Origin: Helicobacter pylori
Lineage (GTDB): Bacteria; Campylobacterota; Campylobacteria; Campylobacterales; Helicobacteraceae
Assembly (NCBI RefSeq): GCF_016755635.1
Contig: NZ_CP051500.1
Span: 310,001-374,000 of the forward strand
Length of the DNA stretch: 64,000 bases
Direction: 5' to 3'
Shown: positions 1 through 9,497 of the stretch, one piece after another
How positions within the stretch are numbered: position 1 is the stretch's first letter
Layout of the letters: each line of letters starts with the position of its first letter
Notes under the pieces: model-generated
Told to the model about the DNA's origin: nothing
The model's database searches: none
What the model saw: only the letters and a program-made list of their open reading frames with translations
Made by a program: the position numbers and the translations under genes

Positions 1-27
1 AATAATCCATTAAAATAAAGGCGAGGA

Positions 28-1023
28 ATGAAAAGATTTGTTTTGTTTTTATCGTTCATGTTTGTTTGCGTTTGCGTTCAAGCTTACGCCGAGCAAGATT
101 ACTTTTTTAGGGATTTTAAATCTAGAGATTTGCCCCAAAAACTCCATCTTGATAAAAAGCTCTCCCAAACAATACAGCCATGCGCACAACTTAACGCATC
201 AAAACACTACACTTTTACTGGGGTTAGAGAGCCTGATGTCTGCACAAAGAGCTTTAAAAAATCCGCTCTCATGTCTTATGACTTAGCGCTAGGCTATTGG
301 GTGAGCAAAAACAAACCATACGGCTTAAAAGCTATAGAAATTTTAAACGCTTGGGCTAAAGAGCTTCAAAGCGTAGACACTTATCAGAGCGAGGATAATA
401 TCAATTTTTACATGCCTTATATGAACATGGCTTATTGGTTTGTCAAAAAGGCGTTTCCTAGCCCAGAATACGAAGATTTCATTAAGCGGATGCGTCAGTA
501 TTCTCAATCAGCTCTTAACACTAACCATGGGGCGTGGGGCATTCTTTTTGATGTGAGTTCTGCGCTAGCGCTAGATGATCATGCCCTTTTGCAAAACAGC
601 GCTAATCGGTGGCAGGATTGGATATTTAAAGCCATAGATGAGAATGGGGTTATTGCTAGCGCGATCACTAGGAGCGATACGAGCGATTATCATGGCGGCC
701 CTACAAAGGGCATTAAGGGGATAGCTTATACCAATTTCGCGCTTCTTGCGCTAACCATATCAGGCGAATTGCTTTTTGAGAACGGGTATGATTTGTGGGG
801 TAGTGGAGCCGGAAAAAGGCTCTCTGTAGCGTATAACAAAGCCGCAACATGGATTTTAAACCCTGAAACTTTCCCTTATTTCCAGCCTAACCTTATCGGG
901 GTGCATAACAACGCCTATTTCATTATTTTAGCCAAGCATTATTCTAGCCCTAGTGCAAATGAGCTTTTAAAGCAAGGCGATTTGCATGAAGATGGCTTTA
1001 GGCTGAAACTCCGATCGCCATGA
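28..1023 (+). CDS. Secreted alginate-lyase-fold protein
   Basis: 331 aa with a clear Sec signal peptide (basic MKR, hydrophobic core, cleavage near AYA/EQ at about residue 22), so periplasmic or exported. The rest looks like the alginate lyase alpha/alpha-toroid family: repeated aromatic helices and an Asn-His pair near residue 170 (TNHGAW) followed by a Tyr-His pair near 230 (SDYHGG), where that family has its catalytic residues. The substrate is unknown; H. pylori makes no alginate, so a host or envelope polysaccharide is a guess. An AAGGCGAGG ribosome site precedes the ATG. It matches the gene called HP0304 in 26695. The fold is fairly sure, the activity is not. Confidence 0.75.
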   Translation: MKRFVLFLSFMFVCVCVQAYAEQDYFFRDFKSRDLPQKLHLDKKLSQTIQPCAQLNASKHYTFTGVREPDVCTKSFKKSALMSYDLALGYWVSKNKPYGLKAIEILNAWAKELQSVDTYQSEDNINFYMPYMNMAYWFVKKAFPSPEYEDFIKRMRQYSQSALNTNHGAWGILFDVSSALALDDHALLQNSANRWQDWIFKAIDENGVIASAITRSDTSDYHGGPTKGIKGIAYTNFALLALTISGELLFENGYDLWGSGAGKRLSVAYNKAATWILNPETFPYFQPNLIGVHNNAYFIILAKHYSSPSANELLKQGDLHEDGFRLKLRSP

Positions 1024-1218
1024 ATTGTTTTGTATTCAAGATGATAGCGATAGCCATGCACTTTAATCTTTTTTATGAATGATTCAGAAAGTTTGGTTCA
1101 GTCAGCATTATTTACAAAAAGAGTTTAAAATAAACGCAATTGTATCTCTTGAGTCGTCTTTAGAGTGCAAATGATTATCAAAATGAATCGTTTTAGTTGT
1201 AAGCGTGCTTGTTTACAC

Positions 1219-1238
1219 TAAAATAATAAGCGTTATTG
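1219..1238 (+). promoter_or_regulatory. -10 box overlapped by Fur-box-like palindrome
   Basis: TAAAAT at 1219-1224 is a plausible -10 element about 40 bases ahead of the YceI-like gene. TAATAAGCGTTATTG at 1224-1238 is an inverted repeat (AATAA-GCG-TTATT) that matches the H. pylori Fur consensus TAATAATnATTATTA at 11 of 14 defined positions. A second AT-rich element, AATGATTATCAAAATGA, lies at about 1170-1185. Iron regulation is inferred from the motif only. Confidence 0.4.
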
Positions 1239-1263
1239 ATAAGACCACATTAAAGGATAATGA

Positions 1264-1818
1264 ATGAAAAAAATGGTTTTGGTATCGGTTTTACTAGCAG
1301 GGTTTTTGCAAGCGGTGAATTTAGATTTATCTTCGGCTAAGCTAACATGGACAGCCTTTAAAACTAAGGCTAAAACACCAGTAAATGGGAGCTTTGAAAG
1401 CATCACCTATAAATTGGGTAAATCTCAAGATAGTTTAAAAACCCTTTTAGAAGGGGCAACTGCGAGCATGGATAGCTTGAAAGTCAATTTAGGCGATGAC
1501 ACTAAAAACAAAAATGTTAAAGAAGCTTTTTTCGCTCTTTTTAAAAACACTAACATCAAAGTAACTTTTAGAAATGTGATAGAAGGCGATCATGCAGGTT
1601 CTCTTACGGCTTATGTGAGGATGAATGAAAAGCTGGTGAAAGTGCCTATGCAATACACGATTGCTGAGGATAAGCTCGTGGTTAAAGGGGTTTTGGATTT
1701 ATTGAATTTTGGCTTGAAAAACGAATTAGCGAGCTTGGCCAAACGATGCGAGAGCTTTCATGAGGGCTTGACTTGGTCACAAGTGGAAATCCAATTTGAA
1801 AGCATGATCAAGGGATAA
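1264..1818 (+). CDS. YceI-like periplasmic protein
   Basis: 184 aa with an N-terminal signal peptide (MKKMVLVSVLLAGFLQA). The mature part has the YceI pattern: a start like LDLSSAKLTWTAFKTK, alternating strands, an FRNV strand and a long amphipathic lipocalin-like barrel. YceI proteins bind isoprenoid or other amphiphilic ligands in the periplasm. It corresponds to HP0305, which I recall being reported as abundant in vesicles and stress-responsive. The AAGGATAA ribosome site sits 4 bases before the ATG. hemL follows after 9 bases, so the two are probably co-transcribed. Confidence 0.8.
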   Translation: MKKMVLVSVLLAGFLQAVNLDLSSAKLTWTAFKTKAKTPVNGSFESITYKLGKSQDSLKTLLEGATASMDSLKVNLGDDTKNKNVKEAFFALFKNTNIKVTFRNVIEGDHAGSLTAYVRMNEKLVKVPMQYTIAEDKLVVKGVLDLLNFGLKNELASLAKRCESFHEGLTWSQVEIQFESMIKG

Positions 1819-1827
1819 TGTAAAATC

Positions 1828-3120
1828 ATGGAGTTGTTGCACAGCATTAATGATTTTAATGAAGCTAAGCAGGTGATCGCTGGGGGGGTCAATTCACCTG
1901 TGAGGGCGTTTAAGAGCGTTAAAGGCACTCCCCCCTTTATTTTAAAGGGTAAGGGGGCGTATCTTTATGATGTGGATAACAACCATTATATAGATTTTGT
2001 GCAAAGCTGGGGGCCTTTGATTTTTGGGCATGCTGATGAAGAGATTGAAGAAAATATTATTAATGCATTAAAAAAAGGCACTTCTTTTGGCGCTCCCACA
2101 GAATTAGAAACCACTTTAGCTAAGGAAATCATTTCTTGTTATGAAGGCTTAGATAAGGTGCGTTTAGTGAATAGCGGCACAGAAGCGACCATGAGTGCGA
2201 TACGACTCGCTAGAGCTTATAGCCAAAAAGACGATTTGATCAAGTTTGAAGGGTGCTATCATGGGCATAGCGACTCTTTATTAGTGAAAGCGGGTAGCGG
2301 GTGCGCAACTTTTGGATCTCCTTCTTCTTTAGGCGTGCCGAACGATTTTAGCAAACACACTCTAGTGGCCCGTTATAACGATTTAAACTCCACAGAAGAA
2401 TGCTTTAAAAAAGGCAATGTGGGTTGCGTCATCATTGAACCCATTGCCGGGAATATGGGGTTAGTGCCGGCTCAAAAAGAGTTTTTAATAGGGTTAAAGG
2501 CTTTGTGTGAAAAATACCAAGCGGTGCTGATTTTAGATGAAGTGATGAGCGGGTTTAGAGCGAGTTTGAGCGGTTCGCAAGAATTTTATGGCGTGGTGCC
2601 GGATTTGGTAACCTTTGGTAAGGTGATAGGTGCGGGGCTTCCTTTGGCGTGTTTTGGGGGGCGTGCGGAAATTATGGACTTGCTTTCGCCCATTGGAGGC
2701 GTGTATCAAGCAGGCACTTTAAGCGGTAACCCCCTAGCGGTGTGCGCAGGGTTGAGTGCACTTTATAAAATCAAAAGAGACAAAACCCTTTATACCCGCT
2801 TGAACGCTTTAGCCGTTCGTTTGACTCAAGGTTTAAAAAAGAGCGCTCAAAGCTATAACATCGCTTTAGAAACGCTCAATAGAGGGAGCATGTTTGGCTT
2901 TTTCTTTAACGAAAATGCGGTGCGTAATTTTGATGACGCTTTAAAAAGCGACACGGAGATGTTTGCGAAATTCCACCAAAAAATGCTCTTTAAGGGCGTG
3001 TATTTGGCATGTTCAAGCTTTGAAACCGGCTTTATTTGCGAGCCTATGACTGAAGAGATGATTGATTTAGCGATCGCAAAGGCTGATGAAAGTTTTGATG
3101 AAATCATAAAAGGTGTGTGA
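1828..3120 (+). CDS. hemL: Glutamate-1-semialdehyde 2,1-aminomutase
   Basis: 430 aa, normal family length. A PLP enzyme that converts glutamate-1-semialdehyde to 5-aminolevulinate, the first committed step to heme by the C5 route. N-terminal [10 protein letters not shown], the phosphate-binding [12 protein letters not shown] near residue 120, the ILDEV aspartate that contacts the PLP ring, and the Schiff-base lysine at residue 265 in TFGKVIGAG are all present. The 3' end overlaps the next ORF, which suggests translational coupling in a HP0305-hemL-HP0307 transcript. Confidence 0.97.
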   Translation: MELLHSINDFNEAKQVIAGGVNSPVRAFKSVKGTPPFILKGKGAYLYDVDNNHYIDFVQSWGPLIFGHADEEIEENIINALKKGTSFGAPTELETTLAKEIISCYEGLDKVRLVNSGTEATMSAIRLARAYSQKDDLIKFEGCYHGHSDSLLVKAGSGCATFGSPSSLGVPNDFSKHTLVARYNDLNSTEECFKKGNVGCVIIEPIAGNMGLVPAQKEFLIGLKALCEKYQAVLILDEVMSGFRASLSGSQEFYGVVPDLVTFGKVIGAGLPLACFGGRAEIMDLLSPIGGVYQAGTLSGNPLAVCAGLSALYKIKRDKTLYTRLNALAVRLTQGLKKSAQSYNIALETLNRGSMFGFFFNENAVRNFDDALKSDTEMFAKFHQKMLFKGVYLACSSFETGFICEPMTEEMIDLAIAKADESFDEIIKGV

Positions 3121-3388
3121 ATTTTTGAAAAAGCCAAAGTATTATAAATTCATAGAGGGGGCGAATTATTTGAGCTTGGGGCTTTCTATGGTGGTAGCGA
3201 TCCTTATGGGCGTGGCTATAGGCTATGGGCTTAAAAAGCTCACTCACATTTCGTGGCTTTTTTGGCTTGGGGTTATTTGGGGCGTGTTAGCGAGCTTTCT
3301 TAATGTCTATAAGGCTTATAAAAACATGCAAAAAGACTATGAAGAACTGGCCAAAGACCCCAAATACACACAAAATAAAACAAAATAA
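3113..3388 (+). CDS. Small two-TM protein, AtpZ/AtpI-like
   Basis: 91 aa with two hydrophobic helices (about residues 19-39 and 49-66) joined by a short basic loop, and a charged C-terminal tail. This layout and the [10 protein letters not shown] / [10 protein letters not shown] segments resemble the putative F0F1-ATPase assembly subunit AtpZ/AtpI family. The open frame starts at GTG 3113, overlapping the hemL stop. A TTG at 3125 lies better behind the AAAGG at 3108-3112 and may be the true start. The ATP synthase operon is not nearby, so the family name is structural rather than functional evidence. Confidence 0.65.
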   Translation: MCEFLKKPKYYKFIEGANYLSLGLSMVVAILMGVAIGYGLKKLTHISWLFWLGVIWGVLASFLNVYKAYKNMQKDYEELAKDPKYTQNKTK

Positions 3389-3403
3389 ATACCATAAAAG
3401 CCC

Positions 3404-3805
3404 ATGTGCCAAATCCAATGCTTGCTTATTTTACTTTTTATCAATATAGTTAGCGCGATTATCGTTTATTTTTTCCAAGCATTTCAAGGGGTTTTGAATT
3501 TTGAAGGGGGGTTTTTAGGATTTTTTATCGTGGCGTTGTCTTCGTATTACGGCGTTAAAAAGCGTTTGGATTTAAGGAAACAAAATGGAGAAAAAGAAGA
3601 AAAGCAAAAATTCCAAAAATTCGCCCTGGGTTTGGAAATGTCTTTCAATGTGTGGCGTTTAGGGGGGTATGGGGTTTTACTAGGCATTTTAGGAGCGCTT
3701 TTATTCTTGCATCTTTTTAACGGATTGTCGTTTCTTATCGGTGTGTTTGTGAGCTCGCTTTCTAGCGCGTTATTACGATTCTTAAACAATAATGGTAAGT
3801 TTTGA
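3404..3805 (+). CDS. Hypothetical inner-membrane protein
   Basis: 133 aa with about four hydrophobic segments (residues 6-27, 34-49, 87-105, 108-125) and a charged cytoplasmic loop (KKRLDLRKQNGEKEEKQK) in the middle. It lies 15 bases after the AtpZ-like gene on the same strand. I do not recognise a family. It matches the position of HP0308. Codon use is like its neighbours. Confidence 0.6.
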   Translation: MCQIQCLLILLFINIVSAIIVYFFQAFQGVLNFEGGFLGFFIVALSSYYGVKKRLDLRKQNGEKEEKQKFQKFALGLEMSFNVWRLGGYGVLLGILGALLFLHLFNGLSFLIGVFVSSLSSALLRFLNNNGKF

Positions 3806-3888
3806 CACAAACTCACATGGATTTTAACCCCTTTAATCCTCTTTTAATTTCTAATCCTATACAATAAAAACAAAAATGGGAGTGGATC

Positions 3889-4767
3889 TTGAAAACAAAA
3901 AATCCCGCCAAAAGAATCCTGAAAACCGCCGTGATTCAAATGCAATCTAAACCCTACGCCTTAAATGAAAACTTGCAATTAGCGCTCAATCTGGCCAAAG
4001 AAGCCCACGACAAAGGTGCGAATCTCATTGTTTTACCGGAATTGTTTGATAGCGGTTATTGCGTGAATGATAAAGACGCAGAGTTTGGGATAGATTTTAA
4101 AGCGATAGAGCATGGAAAGCTAAAAAACGAATCGTTGAGCGCGTTAAGCGATTTTGCAAAATCTAATAAAGTGCATCTAGTGGCATGCAGCATTGAAAAA
4201 ACCAATCAAAAACTTTACGACAGTGCTTATATCATTCCACCAAAAGGAAAAATCGTTGGAAAACACCGCAAGATTTATTTGTGGGGCGATGAAAAATCAC
4301 GCTTCAAAAGGGGCAAAAAATACGAGGTTTTTACGCTGGATTTTGGGGATTTTAGCGCGAAAGTGGGTTTGCAAATTTGCTATGAAATCGGCTTTGGCGT
4401 GGGTGCGAATCTGTTAGCGTTACAAGGGGCTGAGATTTTAATCTATCCTAGTGCGTTTGGCAAAGCTAGGGCTTATAATTGGGATTTATTGAGCAGGGCT
4501 AGAGCGTTAGAAAATAGCTGTTTTGTGTGTGCATGCAATCATAGTGGGGAAGAAACTAACGCTCAATTAAAACAAACGCTAGAGTTTGCCGGCGATTCAA
4601 GAATCATCGCGCCCAATGGGAAAATCATCGTGCAAGCCACTAAACTCAATGAGGTCATTATCGCTGAAATGGATTTGAACGAAGTGGCACTGCAACGCCA
4701 AAAAATCCCCTATTTACAAGATTTTGACACCAAACTCACCAAAAGGGGGTTTGGAAAACTCACTTAA
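3889..4767 (+). CDS. Carbon-nitrogen hydrolase (nitrilase family)
   Basis: 292 aa. The Glu-Lys-Cys triad of the nitrilase superfamily is visible: Glu51 in VLPELFDSG, Lys128 in KHRKIYL and Cys164 in GLQICYE. These enzymes hydrolyse amides or nitriles in the cytoplasm; N-carbamoyl-amine, omega-amide and aliphatic-amide substrates all occur in the family and sequence alone does not choose. It is not one of the two known urea-cycle-feeding amidases AmiE/AmiF. The start is TTG 3889 behind GGGAGTGGA. pgdA begins 12 bases after the stop, so the two form an operon. Confidence 0.85.
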   Translation: MKTKNPAKRILKTAVIQMQSKPYALNENLQLALNLAKEAHDKGANLIVLPELFDSGYCVNDKDAEFGIDFKAIEHGKLKNESLSALSDFAKSNKVHLVACSIEKTNQKLYDSAYIIPPKGKIVGKHRKIYLWGDEKSRFKRGKKYEVFTLDFGDFSAKVGLQICYEIGFGVGANLLALQGAEILIYPSAFGKARAYNWDLLSRARALENSCFVCACNHSGEETNAQLKQTLEFAGDSRIIAPNGKIIVQATKLNEVIIAEMDLNEVALQRQKIPYLQDFDTKLTKRGFGKLT

Positions 4768-4779
4768 AAAGGAGCGATT

Positions 4780-5661
4780 ATGGCAAAAGAAATTTTAGTG
4801 GCTTATGGTGTGGATATTGATGCGGTGGCTGGTTGGTTAGGGAGCTATGGTGGGGAGGATTCGCCTGATGATATTTCGCGTGGGCTTTTTGCGGGTGAAG
4901 TGGGGATCCCACGGCTTTTGAAATTGTTTAAAAAATACCATCTCCCTGCGACTTGGTTTGCGCCGGGGCATTCTATTGAAACTTTTCCAGAGCAAATGAA
5001 AATGATCGTGGATGCAGGGCATGAAGTGGGCGCACATGGGTATTCGCATGAAAACCCTATCGCTATGACGGCCAAGCAAGAAGAAGATGTTTTGTTAAAA
5101 AGCGTTGAATTGATTAAAGATCTCACCGGCAAAGCCCCCACAGGCTATGTGGCGCCGTGGTGGGAGTTTTCTAATATCACTAATGAATTGCTTTTAAAAC
5201 ACGGCTTCAAATACGACCACTCGCTCATGCATAATGATTTCACGCCCTATTATGTGCGCGTGGGGGATAGTTGGAGCAAGATTGATTATAGTTTGGAAGC
5301 CAAGGATTGGATGAAGCCTTTAATCCGTGGGGTGGAAACCGATCTGGTGGAAATCCCTGCGAACTGGTATTTGGACGATTTACCGCCGATGATGTTTATC
5401 AAAAAATCCCCCAATAGTTTTGGTTTTGTAAGCCCGCACGATATAGGGCAAATGTGGATCGATCAATTTGATTGGGTTTATCGTGAGATGGATTATGCGG
5501 TGTTTAGCATGACAATCCACCCTGATGTGAGCGCCCGTCCGCAAGTGTTGCTCATGCATGAAAAAATCATTGAGCATATCAACAAGCACGAGGGCGTGCG
5601 TTGGGTAACATTCAATGAAATCGCTGATGATTTCTTAAAACGAAACCCCAGAAAAAAATAG
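4780..5661 (+). CDS. pgdA: Peptidoglycan deacetylase PgdA
   Basis: 293 aa polysaccharide deacetylase (NodB fold). The metal site of the H. pylori enzyme is intact: Asp14 in GVDIDAV, and His86 and His90 in VGAHGYSH. The enzyme removes acetyl groups from peptidoglycan N-acetylglucosamine and confers lysozyme resistance and immune evasion (known for HP0310). No signal peptide is visible, as known for this protein. AAAAGGAGCG precedes the ATG. A strong hairpin follows the stop. Confidence 0.95.
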   Translation: MAKEILVAYGVDIDAVAGWLGSYGGEDSPDDISRGLFAGEVGIPRLLKLFKKYHLPATWFAPGHSIETFPEQMKMIVDAGHEVGAHGYSHENPIAMTAKQEEDVLLKSVELIKDLTGKAPTGYVAPWWEFSNITNELLLKHGFKYDHSLMHNDFTPYYVRVGDSWSKIDYSLEAKDWMKPLIRGVETDLVEIPANWYLDDLPPMMFIKKSPNSFGFVSPHDIGQMWIDQFDWVYREMDYAVFSMTIHPDVSARPQVLLMHEKIIEHINKHEGVRWVTFNEIADDFLKRNPRKK

Positions 5662-5665
5662 CTAT

Positions 5666-5689
5666 AACGCCAAAAAGATTTTTGGCGTT
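5666..5689 (+). terminator. Hairpin after pgdA
   Basis: AACGCCAAAA-AGAT-TTTTGGCGTT is a near-perfect inverted repeat (10-11 bp stem) starting 4 bases after the pgdA stop. It is followed by TGATTAAAAGG rather than a T run, so it may be a partial terminator or an RNA-stabilising/processing hairpin between pgdA and the next gene. Confidence 0.55.
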
Positions 5690-5707
5690 TGATTAAAAGG
5701 TTGGAAG

Positions 5708-6070
5708 ATGTGCGTTTTATGCGGGGAGCTTATCAGTTCTTTTCACTGGAGCGATGAAAATTATGGGAGCGATGAAAATTTGAAAGAGCCAAATGCACTT
5801 ATTAGCACAAATGAAAACGCCAGAGAACGCAAAAGAGCACGGCTCAAACGAGTGGGATTGCTCAATCAAATCCTGGCGTTTTATGGGCTAAAAATTAATG
5901 ATTGGCAAGGCGCGAAATTTGTGCTGTGCGATAAAAAAGGGCAGAGCGTGATCGTGAATGATTTAGGCGATTTGTGGGATAAGGCGCAAAAATTAGCCAA
6001 AAAAGAGATGGACGCACTAGATTCTAATTTATTAGCGTTTTTAAACCAACAGACACACGCCACTCACTGA
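5708..6070 (+). CDS. Hypothetical CxxC protein, GTPase partner
   Basis: 120 aa, no recognised family. It opens with MCVLCGEL (Cys2 and Cys5), followed by a His and several acidic residues, a possible small metal-binding site. A basic segment (ARERKRARLKR, about residues 38-48) and a predicted mixed alpha/beta C-terminal part follow. The stop overlaps the ATG of the downstream COG0523 GTPase by one base, so the pair is translationally coupled. I infer a metal-handling role shared with that GTPase. Confidence 0.6.
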   Translation: MCVLCGELISSFHWSDENYGSDENLKEPNALISTNENARERKRARLKRVGLLNQILAFYGLKINDWQGAKFVLCDKKGQSVIVNDLGDLWDKAQKLAKKEMDALDSNLLAFLNQQTHATH

Positions 6071-7032
6071 TGCCCAAAATCCCTATCACGCTCATCACCG
6101 GTTTTTTAGGTAGCGGTAAAACGAGTTTTTTAAGCGAATATTTAAACCAAATAGATCACCAAGGCGTCGCTCTTATCATCAATGAAATCGGTCAAGCCGC
6201 TTTGGATCAGCGCATCTTAAGCGTTCAATATTGCGGTGAAAAAATGCTCTATCTTAACGCAGGGTGCGTGTGTTGCAACAAACGCTTAGATTTAGTGGAG
6301 TCTCTAAAAACCACGCTCAACAACTATGAATGGCGTGGCGAAATTCTAAGGCGCATCATCATTGAAACCACCGGTTTAGCCAACCCAGCACCGATTTTAT
6401 GGACGATTTTGAGCGATGTTTTTTTAGGGGTGCATTTTGAAATTCAAAGCGTGGTGGCTTGCGTGGATGTTTTGAACGCTAAAACGCATTTAACAAACAA
6501 CGAAGCTAAAGAGCAAATTGTTTTTGCTGATAGCGTTTTATTGACCAAAACGGATTTACAAAACGACAGCAGGGCTTTAACAAAACTAAAAGAACGAATA
6601 CAATTCCTTAACCCTAGTGCGGAAATTTTTGACAAGAGGGCGATAGACTATGAGAGCCTCTTTTCACGCAAAAATAGAGCGCATCGTGTGATTTTGCCAA
6701 CAAAAGATTCGCACTCGCAAGGTTTTGAAACTTTAAGCATTAATTTTGAAGGGGTGATGGAATGGAGCGCGTTTGGGATTTGGCTGAGTTTGTTATTGCA
6801 TCAATACGGCACACAGATTTTACGCATCAAGGGGATTATTGACATTGGAAGCAATCTTTTAGTGAGTATTAACGGCGTGATGCATGTCATTTACCCGCCT
6901 AAACATATTTTAAAGGATCAAAACGGCTCTAACCTCGTTTTTATCATGCGCCATTTAGAGCGTGAAAAAGTCTTAAATTCCTTAAAGGGTTTTAAGGATT
7001 TTCTCGGCATCAAGGGTTTTGAAACCCCATAA
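6070..7032 (+). CDS. COG0523 (CobW/YjiA-type) metal-chaperone GTPase
   Basis: 320 aa. N-terminal GFLGSGKT Walker A loop, the hallmark GCVCCNKR metal-binding CxCC motif near residue 75, an ETTGLANPAP Walker B-like segment and TKTD base recognition near 155, then a CobW C-terminal domain. This G3E family delivers Zn, Co, Ni or other metals to client proteins using GTP. H. pylori has separate HypB and UreG proteins for nickel, so a zinc or cobalt role is possible. It matches HP0312. Confidence 0.88.
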   Translation: MPKIPITLITGFLGSGKTSFLSEYLNQIDHQGVALIINEIGQAALDQRILSVQYCGEKMLYLNAGCVCCNKRLDLVESLKTTLNNYEWRGEILRRIIIETTGLANPAPILWTILSDVFLGVHFEIQSVVACVDVLNAKTHLTNNEAKEQIVFADSVLLTKTDLQNDSRALTKLKERIQFLNPSAEIFDKRAIDYESLFSRKNRAHRVILPTKDSHSQGFETLSINFEGVMEWSAFGIWLSLLLHQYGTQILRIKGIIDIGSNLLVSINGVMHVIYPPKHILKDQNGSNLVFIMRHLEREKVLNSLKGFKDFLGIKGFETP

Positions 7033-7037
7033 TTTTT

Positions 7038-8198
7038 CTATTTATTGGTAGCTGTTTGCATTTTAATGGGGAAAAGAACGATAAAGCTTAAAACCAAACA
7101 CACCCCACAAATAACAAAAATCAAAACATAGCCCAAATCCCCTAAAAAGATCGTAAAAAGATACGAAAAAAGTGCTTGGAAAATGCCAAAAGAAAACACC
7201 ACCCACGAAGACGCTTGAGCGAAATGCTTCGCGCCTGCAATTTTTAAAGCCATCATGCTGAATAAATTGATATTGGCGGTTGTGGCCGCTCCCATTATAA
7301 AGATGCTTAAATTGAGTAAAGAGATGTGGTGGAAAAAAATGGGTAAAAAGCATGCGATAGATTTTAAAATGAGGATAAAGATATTGGCATTTTTAGCCCC
7401 TAGTTTTTGAGCCATGGGACCACTGATTAAAGAGCCAAGCGTGGCTCCAAAGCCAAAAAACGCCCATGAAGTTCCAGCGATAGTGGGGGAGATATTTAAA
7501 TGACGGATCAAATAATCCACCCAAAAAAGCGTGTGCGGTAAAAAACCAATCGCATTGAGCGCGCAAGAAACCAATAATAACCACAAATGAAAGGGGATTT
7601 TAAACGCGCTTTCTTCTTTTTTAACGGATTTTTTCCTTAAAGAGCGGGTTTTTAACCCCACTAAGGAAAGGATAAAGGCTATCAAACAACTACCCCCTAA
7701 AAAAATCCATGCCCATTTGATGTTATAAGAGCTAATCCAAGGCAGAACGAACCCGCTAAAAACAGATCCAATGCCTACGGCGCTAAAAATAAGCCCTCCC
7801 ACTAAGGCTTTTTTATGTTCTTTGACATAGGGCAAAGAGAGAGGAGCGACTAAAATCATTAACGCGCTGCTAGCCACACCAGCGATAAAACGCCAGATCC
7901 AAAGCCAAAAGAAAGGGATACTATCAAAATAACAGACTAAAAAACTCAAAGCGATCAAGCCAAAACTGATTTTAGCGATGCTTTCTAATGACATCAACGG
8001 GCTTAAAAATTGGATTAAAAAACTCCCAAAAACATAACCCATTAACACCGCAATACCCAGTTGGAAGCTTTGGTGTGGGGTTAAACTCCCTGATAAAATG
8101 AGTAGGGGGATTAAAACCACATAGCCAAAACGAGCCAAGCCGTTAGACACAAAAACCCCTAAAAAGCAAACAAATACGCGCATTTTAATCCTTAACAA
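7038..8198 (-). CDS. MFS transporter, YbfB/YjiJ-like
   Basis: 386 aa with about twelve hydrophobic segments. I recall it being labelled nitrite extrusion protein NarK (HP0313), but the sequence looks more like the YbfB/YjiJ MFS subfamily: GLARFGYVVLIPLL in TM1, a WRFIAGVASSALMIL segment in TM4, and a GVGIGSVFSGF-like segment after it. The NarK signature with its paired nitrate-binding arginines is not seen. The substrate is unknown. It converges on the GTPase gene with only 5 bases between stops. Confidence 0.7.
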   Translation of the reverse strand: MLRIKMRVFVCFLGVFVSNGLARFGYVVLIPLLILSGSLTPHQSFQLGIAVLMGYVFGSFLIQFLSPLMSLESIAKISFGLIALSFLVCYFDSIPFFWLWIWRFIAGVASSALMILVAPLSLPYVKEHKKALVGGLIFSAVGIGSVFSGFVLPWISSYNIKWAWIFLGGSCLIAFILSLVGLKTRSLRKKSVKKEESAFKIPFHLWLLLVSCALNAIGFLPHTLFWVDYLIRHLNISPTIAGTSWAFFGFGATLGSLISGPMAQKLGAKNANIFILILKSIACFLPIFFHHISLLNLSIFIMGAATTANINLFSMMALKIAGAKHFAQASSWVVFSFGIFQALFSYLFTIFLGDLGYVLIFVICGVCLVLSFIVLFPIKMQTATNK

Positions 8199-8651
8199 AG
8201 TTATAAAAAAACAAGATCTTATATTATATTGAAACTTGTTAATTGATAGTGCATAATGGGAGCGAGATGAGAATAAATTTAAGGATTATCCTTTATCAAT
8301 ACCCGTATTATTAAAGAGACCCCACGATTGAATGAAAAAGAGTTGGTTATTAGCGTTATAGAGCTTGTTTCAAAAGCGCTTCATAAAAACAAAGGCTTCT
8401 ACTAGAATAAGGCTTTTTTGCGGTGGTGATCAATTGCTGAAACAGAGATTAATAACTATGGGCTAGGCTTAAAAAGAGCATTACTGAATAGCATAAAAGC
8501 GTTTTTTTTGTCATTTTGAGAAAATTTTGTGATTTTTTTACTTTTTGGTGCTTTTTGTGTGGTGTTAGCCCATAAAAAGGCTTTTAGCTTTTTTAAGATT
8601 AAATAGTAAAGAGCTTGATTTTGCCGTAACCTCTTTAAAAAGCACTCTTTT
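8199..8651. other. Non-coding stretch with decayed coding fragments
   Basis: No intact gene. On the + strand 8283-8405 is open for 40 codons, without a start, and reads like protein (RIIKETPRLNEKELVI...). A second fragment in another frame, from about 8431 to 8519, reads ETEINNYGLGLKRALLNS. Both look like remains of disrupted genes. In strain 26695 this interval, between the MFS gene and hugZ, carries vapD-like genes and the third bab locus as I remember it. Here that cargo is absent. Confidence 0.4.
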
Positions 8652-8665
8652 GGGGCGTTTGCCCC
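8652..8665 (-). terminator. Short hairpin downstream of hugZ
   Basis: GGGGC-GTTT-GCCCC (5 bp stem) lies 17 bases beyond the hugZ stop. On the minus strand it is followed by an A-rich stretch and then CTTTTT rather than an immediate T run, so terminator function is uncertain. Confidence 0.3.
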
Positions 8666-8681
8666 TTATGAGTGAGAAAGT

Positions 8682-9485
<804 letters not shown>

Positions 9486-9497
9486 TTAAATATTAGC

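Noticed and set aside
5380-5589. Minus-strand frame inside pgdA
   Set aside because: Antisense shadow of a clearly conserved enzyme.
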